Positions 1 to 5,587 are shown, numbered from the stretch's first letter. The stretch: DNA of 7,784 nucleotides from Bacteroidia bacterium (GCA_025450095.1 JANWID010000230.1:1-7784), one strand, 5' to 3'. The notes: a model not told the origin generated them from the letters alone. Program-made: numbers and translations.

Positions 1-40
1 GTCGTTCTTCAGGGGTAAATGTTCTTTTGATTCTGGTCAT
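1..40 (-). CDS. Transposase OrfA, N-terminal 13 codons only
   Basis: The minus strand from 40 reads MTRIKRTFTPEER and then runs off the window edge. A basic stretch followed by FTPEE/FTPEF is the usual opening of the helix-turn-helix OrfA protein of IS3-family elements (HTH_Tnp_1 type), which binds the element ends. A purine-rich AGGGA lies 3-7 bases before the ATG and may serve as ribosome binding site. Only 13 residues are visible, so the assignment depends on this motif plus the IS-like terminus 67 bp upstream. Other transposase families with a similar N-terminal motif (IS66 Orf1-like) are possible. Confidence 0.6.
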   Translation of the reverse strand, partial: MTRIKRTFTPEER

Positions 41-107
41 GATTCCCTAAATTAATGGTATAAATTCGATTTAACGAATTTCTCCAGTACATTAGGGGGC
101 TAATACA
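1..107 (-). mobile_element. One end of an IS3-family-like insertion sequence (rest lies outside the window)
   Basis: Read on the minus strand, a terminus starting TGTATTAGCCCCC lies at 107-95. It is followed by about 65 bp of leader and an ATG (40-38) opening a transposase-like ORF. The 5'-TG end and the GCCCCC-n-n-AA-n-GT pattern just inside resemble the terminal inverted repeats of IS3-family elements. The distance from terminus to first ORF also fits that family. The end falls inside the 3' part of a secreted-protein gene. The other end and the target duplication are outside the window, so the family and exact boundary are inferred from one end only. Confidence 0.7.
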
Positions 108-1563
108 GTCTGAAAATCGAATCCTGTCCTAAGGGAAATACAAATGATGTATTTCCTATTTTTTTCATTTGGCAGTTAACATAACTGCTCCGTCCTCCAC
201 CACTATATGTAGATAATGAATCCATTATAACAATTCCAGTAGAATCTCCATATATATAACCACTTGTTAATTTCAGAGTATCAGAAATAAATATTGAAGT
301 ATCAATTTCAACATAAGTTCCTGGTTTATTTATTGTAAGTTCCTTAAACCGATAACCTTCATCTCCATCAACAAACTGGTCATCTGTACCATTAAAGATA
401 ATACAATTTCTAAACATTACATCCGAGCTGTTAATTTGCAGATTTGCCCGGAATTCAGTTGTATCTGTGTAATCAACATCAATAATTGCGGATTCAGTAT
501 TAAATACTGCATTTCCATTAAAAATATTTCCAATAACATTAGAAAGACGCAAATTATAGCCACTTTGATTAAAGATATTTATCGGACCATTAAATATATT
601 TTCTCCATACCAATTATTTGTCCCACCAGACGATTTTATTAATGTAGTAGAATCATTAAAAGCACTTGTTGAAACAAGAATATCTGGAGATTCAAATGTG
701 CTTACTGCATTAATTTCACAATTGCTTAAAAATAGACTAGATGTGCCACTCAAAGTTAAGTTCTGTTCTGTAGTTCCTTCCTGAATAAAATTTGATAAGT
801 ATAATCCATTCGCAACATAGCCTGAATCTCCTACTATAATAACATTGTCGTCATCAAGATAAGAAACTCCACCACCATCACCGAAAATTATTGACATGCT
901 ACCCTCATTATTGACATATATATCTCCATTAAAATAGGATGTATCTGCATCGCTTAAATATATTGCTCCTCTATTTTGAACATATAACAATAAATCATGA
1001 TTAAAGACATCTCCATTAACTGTAGAAAGTTTAATTGATGCTCCGCTTGAAGAACTGTTTATAATTGTTACTTCATCGTTAAAAATACAACCACCATCAC
1101 CACTACAGGTCCCTGTACCAACTTTTTCGATTAGACATCTTTTCATATATGTTCCACCGTCTAATTCGATAGAATATGCCTCGATATCCAGAATAGAATT
1201 AATATAAGCTGTGGATTTTATGATAGCACTTTGTCCTCTAAGAGCCAGGGTTCCATTGTTAACTGTTCCTCTGATATCTGCATAATCCTGTGCAGTGAAT
1301 GTATAATTTTTTAAATCTAAAGTAGTACCACTTCCAAGTTGGAGATAATATACATCTTGATTTGCAGACAAAACAGGTCTATTTGTCGCAGTATTTGAAA
1401 TAATTGCTGTATCACTCGAACTTGGATAACCAGGAGAACCTGAAGAAGACCAATTCGAAGAATTAGTAAATACTGTGTCTACACTACCTGTCCATGTAAA
1501 TATTGTTCCATAATTGTTGAGCGTACATAGTAAGAATATAATAGATAAGATATATCGTTTCAT
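100..1563 (-). CDS. Secreted beta-strand-rich repeat protein, C-terminus cut off by an IS
   Basis: The open frame has 487 codons. Residues 1-19 form a signal peptide: MKR, a hydrophobic ILSIIFLLC core, then a polar region before TIFTWTG. The mature part is rich in Asn, Ser, Thr and Gly. It has many short repeated strand-turn units (IFNGPINIF, NIFNGNAVF, YFNGDIYVN), as expected of a parallel beta-helix or similar extracellular fold. I recognise no catalytic domain; a surface or adhesin-like role is inference. The frame ends GNTSFVFPLGQDSIFR-LY-stop. In Bacteroidota surface proteins a stretch like 'GNTSFVFPLGK-YRP' normally sits mid-protein, followed by a long C-terminal part, often with a type IX secretion signal. 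Here the last two codons and the TAG come from the IS end at 107, so the native protein was longer and the present product probably cannot be sorted normally. The ATG follows the upstream secreted gene by 39 bp, so the two are probably cotranscribed. Confidence 0.8.
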   Translation of the reverse strand: MKRYILSIIFLLCTLNNYGTIFTWTGSVDTVFTNSSNWSSSGSPGYPSSSDTAIISNTATNRPVLSANQDVYYLQLGSGTTLDLKNYTFTAQDYADIRGTVNNGTLALRGQSAIIKSTAYINSILDIEAYSIELDGGTYMKRCLIEKVGTGTCSGDGGCIFNDEVTIINSSSSGASIKLSTVNGDVFNHDLLLYVQNRGAIYLSDADTSYFNGDIYVNNEGSMSIIFGDGGGVSYLDDDNVIIVGDSGYVANGLYLSNFIQEGTTEQNLTLSGTSSLFLSNCEINAVSTFESPDILVSTSAFNDSTTLIKSSGGTNNWYGENIFNGPINIFNQSGYNLRLSNVIGNIFNGNAVFNTESAIIDVDYTDTTEFRANLQINSSDVMFRNCIIFNGTDDQFVDGDEGYRFKELTINKPGTYVEIDTSIFISDTLKLTSGYIYGDSTGIVIMDSLSTYSGGGRSSYVNCQMKKIGNTSFVFPLGQDSIFRLY

Positions 1564-1602
1564 GATTTTTAATTATTAGAAATCGTTAATTTATAAAAAG
1601 GC

Positions 1603-2043
1603 TTACTGAAATAAAAATTCCTGGTAATCTGTCCATGACCCATTGTATTTAGTCCTTATTCGTCCAAGCCAACCCAGGCTCTCCGGTAAAGTTCCAAGAC
1701 CCAATGTTACTGCATTACCTACTCTTTCAAATGACAATCCTTGAGGCAATCCATTAACTTGGTCATAAGTATAATCATAAGAAAAAAGCACGGTATCAAG
1801 TACAGTATTGGTTAATTCAATTTCAATATTTGTGATATTGGTTGTTTCTGTCAGCAAAATCTGACAACTACCATTCACATATCCAAGCGCAGAAGGAATC
1901 ATCGTAATAGATGCATCAAATGTTTGAGCTTTTGAAGTCGAAGCGATTAAAAATTGCAACGCAAAAAGAAATGTTAACTTCACGCTTGATATACCCATTT
2001 TCATGAAAATAGGTAAAGGCAATTTTCTTAAGGTAAGTCTCAT
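1603..2043 (-). CDS. Small secreted protein of unknown function
   Basis: A 146-codon frame with a clear signal sequence: hydrophobic LTFLFALQFLIA followed by STSKAQ, giving a plausible cleavage near residue 39-40. The mature part of about 105 residues alternates hydrophobic and polar residues (CQILLTETTNITNIEIELT, then a GNAVTLGLGTLPE segment), which suggests a compact beta-sandwich. I do not recognise the family. It ends WTDYQEFLFQ, with no type IX sorting domain or membrane anchor. Two starts are possible. The ATG at 2043 has the A-rich leader usual in this phylum; the ATG at 2004 (residue 14, MKMGISS) would give a more standard signal-peptide length. The gene is first in a likely two-gene unit with the larger secreted protein, behind a promoter at 2330-2300. 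Partnership of the two at the cell surface is inference from position only. Confidence 0.7.
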   Translation of the reverse strand: MRLTLRKLPLPIFMKMGISSVKLTFLFALQFLIASTSKAQTFDASITMIPSALGYVNGSCQILLTETTNITNIEIELTNTVLDTVLFSYDYTYDQVNGLPQGLSFERVGNAVTLGLGTLPESLGWLGRIRTKYNGSWTDYQEFLFQ

Positions 2044-2117
2044 TTTATTTATATTTTAAGGTTAGAACTATAATATAGAATTCCCAATTCCATCGAACAA
2101 TAATGTCCAAAGGAAAC

Positions 2118-2140
2118 GACATTGCAAGAATGCAATTGTC
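2118..2140. repeat. Hairpin in the leader of the secreted-protein genes
   Basis: GACATTGCA, then a loop AGAA, then TGCAATTGTC. The arms pair over nine bases with one bulged base. It lies about 75 bp before the ATG at 2043, inside the predicted leader RNA. No T-run follows in either direction, so it is not a standard terminator. A leader-RNA structure or a protein-binding site is possible. Confidence 0.4.
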
Positions 2141-2161
2141 TATTTATTTCTAATTAATAAC

Positions 2162-2178
2162 TGTGCGAACGTTGCACA
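2162..2178. repeat. Near-perfect 17-bp dyad TGTGC-N7-GCACA
   Basis: The sequence TGTGCGAACGTTGCACA has 5-bp arms around GAACGTT, which itself contains the palindrome AACGTT, offset by one base. It is placed in the same leader as the hairpin at 2118-2140, with centres about 41 bp apart. It could be an operator or part of a leader RNA structure; no function is shown. Confidence 0.35.
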
Positions 2179-2299
2179 AAAACTCTAAAAAATTCTTTTT
2201 AAAATGGGTTAAAAACTGGGGGACGATTTTAACTCCATTCGTTTAGATTTGCCGACTCTTACTTGCTAGGTGTGTTGTTCGTGCTCTTATGTGGTAATT

Positions 2300-2330
2300 C
2301 AAATATAGATACAGATTATTCTAATACCAA
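2300..2330 (-). promoter_or_regulatory. Bacteroidota-type promoter reading left
   Basis: On the minus strand a TTG (2330-2328) is followed after exactly 20 bp by TATATTTG (2307-2300). This matches the -33/-7 pattern of the primary sigma factor in Bacteroidota (TTG or TTTG, 19-21 bp, TAnnTTTG). Transcription would start near 2294 and read into the gene at 2043, giving a leader of about 250 nt. The region is AT-rich, so chance matches are a risk, but the correct spacing raises the odds. Confidence 0.55.
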
Positions 2331-2526
2331 GGAATTAGTATTAAATATTTATTAACAAATATATTGTGGCAAATAATCTACATATTCACAACTACAGAAC
2401 TTTATATAGAAATGCAAGCACCGGATTTATTATCCCTCATTATGGTATTAGGACTGTAGGCTTCATATGATAAAATAATGACATGAATATTTTTGATTAT
2501 TTTCTACTATTTAATAATAAAAAGTT

Positions 2527-2643
2527 ATGGAAGAATTAAAGAAAATAATTCATATGTACTTAATTGAAACAGTAAAATTAATTCATATCAGCATTGATAA
2601 ACAAAATTCGGATACGAAACCGAAACAAACAAATATCAACTGA
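2527..2643 (+). CDS. Possible small protein of 38 residues
   Basis: ATG to TGA encodes a peptide beginning MEELKKIIHMYLIET and ending KQTNIN. The first 26 residues could form an amphipathic helix and the tail is polar. A perfect -7-like box TATTTTTG lies at 2488-2495, about 30 bp upstream, but no -33 partner is visible at the right distance. It is the only plus-strand reading frame in the spacer that looks at all protein-like. No homologue is recognised, and in DNA this AT-rich a frame of this size can arise by chance. Confidence 0.22.
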   Translation: MEELKKIIHMYLIETVKLIHISIDKQNSDTKPKQTNIN

Positions 2644-2733
2644 CCATTAAAATAACATTTCCTAGATTGCGAAAACGAAAACTGTTTTGCCAGAATCCTG
2701 GATATTGCCCTAATCCGAAAGAAATACACATTT

Positions 2734-2766
2734 TTGGTTGTAGGATTTTATGGTATTCCTAACCAA
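2734..2766. repeat. Bulged inverted repeat in the spacer
   Basis: TTGGTT-gt-AGGA and TCCTAACCAA are complementary over ten base pairs with a 2-nt bulge and an 11-nt loop. Neither strand has a T-run after the stem, so a terminator is unlikely. It lies about 35 bp before the tandem duplication. Confidence 0.35.
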
Positions 2767-2801
2767 GTATCATATTCGAAAACCAATAATTTTTGAATTT
2801 T

Positions 2802-3040
2802 ACTTTTCATGAAGGTAATAATACGGCTTTAAAACTTTTTGTTTAATTCTAAAGCTACAAATACTACAGGAAAATATTTGTATTGAAATTCATTGGAGCG
2901 TGGGATCGCAATATCCCCGACTTTTCAAGAAGATAATAATACGGATTTCCAGTTTTCAAATAACTCTAAAAGTTACAAATAATATAGGGAAAATATTTGC
3001 ATTGGAAATTCAATGTTATAAGATCGCCAGATCCCGAAAA
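2802..3040. repeat. Imperfect tandem duplication, two units of about 118 bp
   Basis: Unit 1 (about 2802-2919) and unit 2 (about 2920-3040) share ACTTTTCA, TAATAATACGG (2816-2826 and 2934-2944), a TACAAATA-like block, AAAATATTTG (2871-2880 and 2990-2999), AAATTCA, and an ending with GATCGC and ATCCC. The blocks keep the same order with an offset of 118-119 bp and a few single-base gaps. Unit 1 ends in a small hairpin (GGGAT-N6-ATCCC, 2902-2917) that is weaker in unit 2. No conserved reading frame runs through both, so they look non-coding. Unit 2 abuts the terminator hairpin. Confidence 0.7.
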
Positions 3041-3071
3041 ATGTAGAGACGCCTTTTATGACGTCTCTACA
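3037..3071 (-). terminator. Intrinsic terminator after the methyltransferase gene
   Basis: On the minus strand a perfect 10-bp stem (TGTAGAGACG and CGTCTCTACA, 10-nt loop) is followed directly by TTTTT at 3041-3037. It lies 44 bp beyond the methyltransferase stop codon. The same GTAGAGACG/CGTCTCTAC hairpin type is, to my knowledge, a widespread interspersed repeat in several Bacteroidota and cyanobacterial genomes, so this copy may be a repeat element that also serves as a terminator. Confidence 0.65.
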
Positions 3072-3115
3072 ACAATATCAATATGCATAGAACTCCATTA
3101 TCGAACAACTCCAGT

Positions 3116-3961
3116 TTATTTCTCACCTGAAATGATCAGTGCATTTGCATCAACCATTATGTTGCCGTCAGGATATTTTTGACTCACTGCAAAATAAACT
3201 TCCTGTTTAATTTTTTCCTTTGTTGCTTCATCGGTTTTGCTTAAAGCGTCAACTACCGGAGCCACCACTGAAGTCATGAAACTCCAGTAAGTATTGGTGG
3301 TTTTGGAATTCATTTTTCCGGCAACTTCATTTTGAGAAATGTTTTTTAATCCTGCCTGAGAAAATAAATCGGCGATATAGCCATCCTTTGCGCAGCGAAA
3401 CATACCGGGAGATCCCGGAGGGACTACAGGCATTTCGATGTTCTTATTCATAGCTCCCATCGTAGCTGTTATCCAGAAATTCTTTTCCGGTATATTCCAA
3501 ACCGATGCGGCAATTTTACCACCTGGTTTTAACACCCTCACCATTTCTTTTGCAGCAAGGAGCATATCGGGAAAAAACATAAAACCCATGCGACAGCTGA
3601 TGGCGTCGAATGTATTATTAGCAAAGGGAAGTTCACTAACATCGCACACACTGAATTCAACATTCTTAATTCCCTTATTTGTTGCATTTTCATGACCGAT
3701 AACCAGCATATCATCAGCAAGATCTGTGATAATGACCTTCCCGTTTTTCACTATTGATGCAATCGTAAGCCCGGGCTCCCCGGTGCCGGCTGCTACATCA
3801 AGTACCACATCGGTATCCTTTAATGTCAACTGTTTAATAATTTCATCGCCATATGGCTTCAAAAAGTCCATTGTAAATTCATCCCATTTTTTCCATCCGG
3901 GGGAAAACTTATTCCATACAGCTTTTTGTTGTTCGCGGATAGCTTCCAGTTGTTGTTCCAT
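3116..3961 (-). CDS. Class I SAM-dependent methyltransferase (UbiE/Methyltransf_11-like)
   Basis: A 281-residue cytoplasmic protein expected to move a methyl group from S-adenosylmethionine to an unknown acceptor. The SAM-binding Rossmann core is visible in order: motif I VLDVAAGTGEPG (53-64), the acidic turn after strand 2 in ITDLADDML (78-86), CDVSELPF with the usual Asp (106-113), and the strand-5 region ending RVLKPGGKIAASVW (142-155). The N-terminal 45 residues are helical (QQKAVWNKFSPGWKKW), a common lid in this group. The part after 160 is family-specific and gives no substrate clue. Length and motifs look intact, with no signal peptide. The gene starts 46 bp after the broken DUF4242-like gene and is the last of the leftward cluster, before a terminator. 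It probably shares control with that gene by the palindromes at 4390-4424. The molecular class is secure; a quinone, metabolite or other substrate cannot be told. Confidence 0.85.
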   Translation of the reverse strand: MEQQLEAIREQQKAVWNKFSPGWKKWDEFTMDFLKPYGDEIIKQLTLKDTDVVLDVAAGTGEPGLTIASIVKNGKVIITDLADDMLVIGHENATNKGIKNVEFSVCDVSELPFANNTFDAISCRMGFMFFPDMLLAAKEMVRVLKPGGKIAASVWNIPEKNFWITATMGAMNKNIEMPVVPPGSPGMFRCAKDGYIADLFSQAGLKNISQNEVAGKMNSKTTNTYWSFMTSVVAPVVDALSKTDEATKEKIKQEVYFAVSQKYPDGNIMVDANALIISGEK

Positions 3962-4007
3962 TTTAGTTTTGTCTTTCGTGAAGTTATTTTATTTGTTTAT
4001 CCCGGAA

Positions 4008-4278
4008 TCAGCCTGCGGTTACAGGGTCAATAATGTTTGAAACTATGCTTACCACGTTTGCAGGAAATCCGCTTTGCTTAGCATGATCGCGGATCAATTC
4101 CTCGCTATCAGCATTGTAAATGCAGTAAATTTTGTCGCCTGCTACATAGCTGTGCACCCATTGAATTTGTGTGCCTTGCTTAATCAGTACCCCACAGGAA
4201 ACTCCTGATATTTCTTTTAATTTTTCATCTAAAGTTTCCTGCACCGGGAATTTCCCTTTCGATAATATACTTCTTCAT
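4008..4278 (-). pseudogene. DUF4242 / nickel-binding (SCO4226-like) protein, broken by a net one-base frameshift
   Basis: From the ATG at 4278 the frame reads MKKYIIEREIPGAGNF-R-stop. One base out of phase it continues DEKLKEIS, IQWVHSYVAGDKIYCIY, SGFPANVV and IIDPVTAG to the TGA at 4008. Joined, these give about 89 residues. This closely follows what I know of DUF4242 proteins: small ferredoxin-like alpha/beta folds whose known member SCO4226 binds nickel, with 'EREIPGAG' at the start, 'QWVHSYV-DKIYC' in the middle and 'IDP-TA' at the end. The break is at 4229-4234, where CTTTAG stands in place of a phase-preserving sequence. One extra T, or loss of two bases, explains it equally well. The downstream half retains good codons and all family motifs, so the lesion is recent or a sequencing error. 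A short product could still start at the GTG at 4244, but it would lack the first beta strand. The gene lies 142 bp after the regulator and 46 bp before the methyltransferase. Confidence 0.75.
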
Positions 4279-4389
4279 AATTATTAAGAGTTTTTTTGCT
4301 GCCTACTCTGACCGGTTTTCGGCTTTCCCGTGTTGTAACGCTTAATGCATTGACAGCACAAAAATGCAACAGGGAACCAGGTAAAAACG

Positions 4390-4424
4390 GTAACAATGTT
4401 ACTTTTCTATGTAACAAATGTTAC
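4390..4424. promoter_or_regulatory. Tandem Crp/Fnr-like operator palindromes
   Basis: Two perfect palindromes share the half-site GTAACA: GTAACA-A-TGTTAC at 4390-4402 and GTAACA-AA-TGTTAC at 4411-4424. Their centres are about 21.5 bp apart, close to two helical turns, so two dimers could bind the same face. The second overlaps the stop codon of the Crp/Fnr gene. Both lie 110-150 bp upstream of the DUF4242 start. Crp/Fnr proteins bind dyads of this size (half-sites such as TGTGA or TTGAT), so control of the downstream pair by the adjacent regulator is the simplest reading. A -33/-7 pair between them and the gene was not clear. Confidence 0.6.
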
Positions 4425-5065
4425 ATATCTTTTAGTAGCTTGATTTGATTACGGAAAAGCAGGAGCTTTTTTTCATTTTCGAGCTTTTTCAGTAGTCGCG
4501 AAATGACAACACGGTTAGTTCCAAGCTCATCAGCAATTTGCTGGTGTGAAAGATTGACCAGAGAGGAACCGGTTAATTTTGATTTTTCTTTCAGGTAATT
4601 AACCAGGCGTTCATCCGTTTTTTTAAAAGTAACATCATCCACACTTTTAATTACATCCATAAATTCATTAACAATGGTTCCGATCACAAATTTTTTCCAT
4701 GAAGGATATTTTTGCATCCACTCTTCCATAATTTTTACCGGAATACAAAGCATACTCAGATCTTCTTCTGCAGTTCCCTTTACCTGGCTGGGCTGCGACA
4801 TCATCCCACAGGAGAATGTCATAGCACAACCTTCTCCGGCTCTTACATAATATAAAACCAGTTCCTGTCCTTCTTCATTTTCACGGCTCACTTTAAGCGT
4901 ACCTGTCAACATCATGGGAACAACGGTTATTTGCTGACCCATTTTGATTAATCCCTGCCCGGCTTCGGCACTAAACACCATTGATTTTTCCTCAATCTCT
5001 TTAAGTAATTCGGGCTCAAATACAGCTGAGAAAACTTTTCTTAATGCAGATGTTTCGTCTATCAT
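4421..5065 (-). CDS. Crp/Fnr-family transcription regulator
   Basis: A 214-residue protein of normal length for the family. The N-terminal effector domain (about 20-115) has the cyclic-nucleotide-fold strands, with LTGTLKVSRENEEGQELVLY at 53-72. A helix of about 115-145 follows as dimer interface, then a winged helix-turn-helix (about 150-212) with the helices SHQQIADELGTNRVVISRLLKKLE (173-196, quoted here as family signature). It lacks the N-terminal Cys cluster that holds the 4Fe-4S centre in FNR, and the Arg/Ser phosphate-binding cassette of true cAMP receptors is not apparent. It has three cysteines in the effector domain: C80, C86 and C107. A redox, thiol or metal signal is therefore possible but inferred. 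In the recognition helix the Glu found in CRP (E181) and FNR (E209) is replaced by Val186, while the Arg at 190 is kept. The start is the ATG 6 bp after the ogt stop. Two palindromes at its own 3' end suggest it controls the genes downstream. Confidence 0.88.
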   Translation of the reverse strand: MIDETSALRKVFSAVFEPELLKEIEEKSMVFSAEAGQGLIKMGQQITVVPMMLTGTLKVSRENEEGQELVLYYVRAGEGCAMTFSCGMMSQPSQVKGTAEEDLSMLCIPVKIMEEWMQKYPSWKKFVIGTIVNEFMDVIKSVDDVTFKKTDERLVNYLKEKSKLTGSSLVNLSHQQIADELGTNRVVISRLLKKLENEKKLLLFRNQIKLLKDM

Positions 5066-5071
5066 AATTAT

Positions 5072-5587
5072 TTACAACAACTTCAATTGTTTGATTGGAG
5101 CAATTGCCCCTTCAAGTTCAAGTAGTAATTTTTTTCGTTCGAGTCCACCAGCATAACCGGTCAGGTCGCCATTGGAACCAATAACACGGTGACAGGGAAT
5201 TAAAATAAGTAACCGGTTGTGCGCATTGGCATTTGCTACTGCACGTATCGCTTCGGGCTGACCTAGTTTTTTAGATAACTCAAAATAAGATACCGTTTTC
5301 CCGTAAGGAATTTCTGCAACTGCATCCCAGACATTCTGCCTGAAATCCGAGCCATGTAATTCCAGTGGTACTGTAAATTTTTTAAGGGTACCAGCAAAGT
5401 ATTCTGCCAGCTCTGTTTTCAATTTCACAAGAAATGGGTGTGCCGCATCAGGGCAAATGCGATCATCTTCTATCGCATCCTGATTAAAAGTTACCTTAAT
5501 GATTCCCTGATCTCCGGCTACGAGTATCAATCTGCCTGCAGGAGAATCAAAATAACAGGAATATGTTTTTATTAATTGTGGTGACAT
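5072..5587 (-). CDS. ogt: Methylated-DNA--[protein]-cysteine S-methyltransferase
   Basis: A 171-residue suicide repair protein that transfers the alkyl group from O6-alkylguanine (and O4-alkylthymine) in DNA to its own cysteine. The active site IPCHRVIG is complete, with the acceptor Cys132, His133 and Arg134. Upstream are the DNA-binding segment DFRQNVWDAVAEIPYGKTVSY (81-101) with a helix-turn-helix, the arginine finger in AIRAVANANAHN (Arg115) and the Asn hinge. GYAGGLERKKLLLELE (144-159) closes the domain. The usual AVG is AVA and the usual NP is NR, both minor variations. The N-terminal ribonuclease-like domain (1-75) is short, as in Ogt-type and not Ada-type proteins; no Ada metal domain is present. 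I choose the ATG at 5587; a TTG directly before it at 5590 is an alternative. It begins 3 bp after the ruvB stop and ends 6 bp before the regulator, so translation of all three is probably coupled. Confidence 0.93.
   Translation of the reverse strand: MSPQLIKTYSCYFDSPAGRLILVAGDQGIIKVTFNQDAIEDDRICPDAAHPFLVKLKTELAEYFAGTLKKFTVPLELHGSDFRQNVWDAVAEIPYGKTVSYFELSKKLGQPEAIRAVANANAHNRLLILIPCHRVIGSNGDLTGYAGGLERKKLLLELEGAIAPIKQLKLL

Larger units (their letters stand above)
2044..3115. other. Gene-poor AT-rich spacer of about 1.07 kb
   Basis: No convincing protein-coding gene was found on either strand. The stretch is strongly AT-rich: the block 2341-2400 has 13 G/C in 60, against 34 in 60 at 6301-6360 inside ruvB. 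It holds a leftward promoter, three dyad elements, a weak 38-codon frame, a ~118-bp imperfect tandem duplication and a terminator, listed separately. The remaining sequence (about 2345-2520 and 2645-2730) shows no signal I can name. Decayed accessory DNA is a reasonable reading but is inference. Confidence 0.6.

Noticed and set aside
2115..2180. Integron attC-like site formed by the two leader dyads
   Set aside because: The arms do not give the RYYYAAC / GTTRRRY core sites in the required arrangement, and no integrase or cassette array is visible.
2997..3182. A 61-codon plus-strand frame across the terminator and methyltransferase 3' end
   Set aside because: It runs through the tandem repeat and hairpin and is antisense to the methyltransferase gene; no protein-like features.
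4224..4240. Programmed +1 frameshift like those in release factor 2 or Ty1
   Set aside because: The slip sequence is not in the matching phase and no stimulatory element is evident. Decay or sequencing error is simpler, though not excluded.
4229..4417. A 62-codon minus-strand frame ahead of the DUF4242 gene
   Set aside because: Its sequence is not protein-like, it begins within the operator palindromes, and its end overlaps the true first codons of the DUF4242 gene in another phase.
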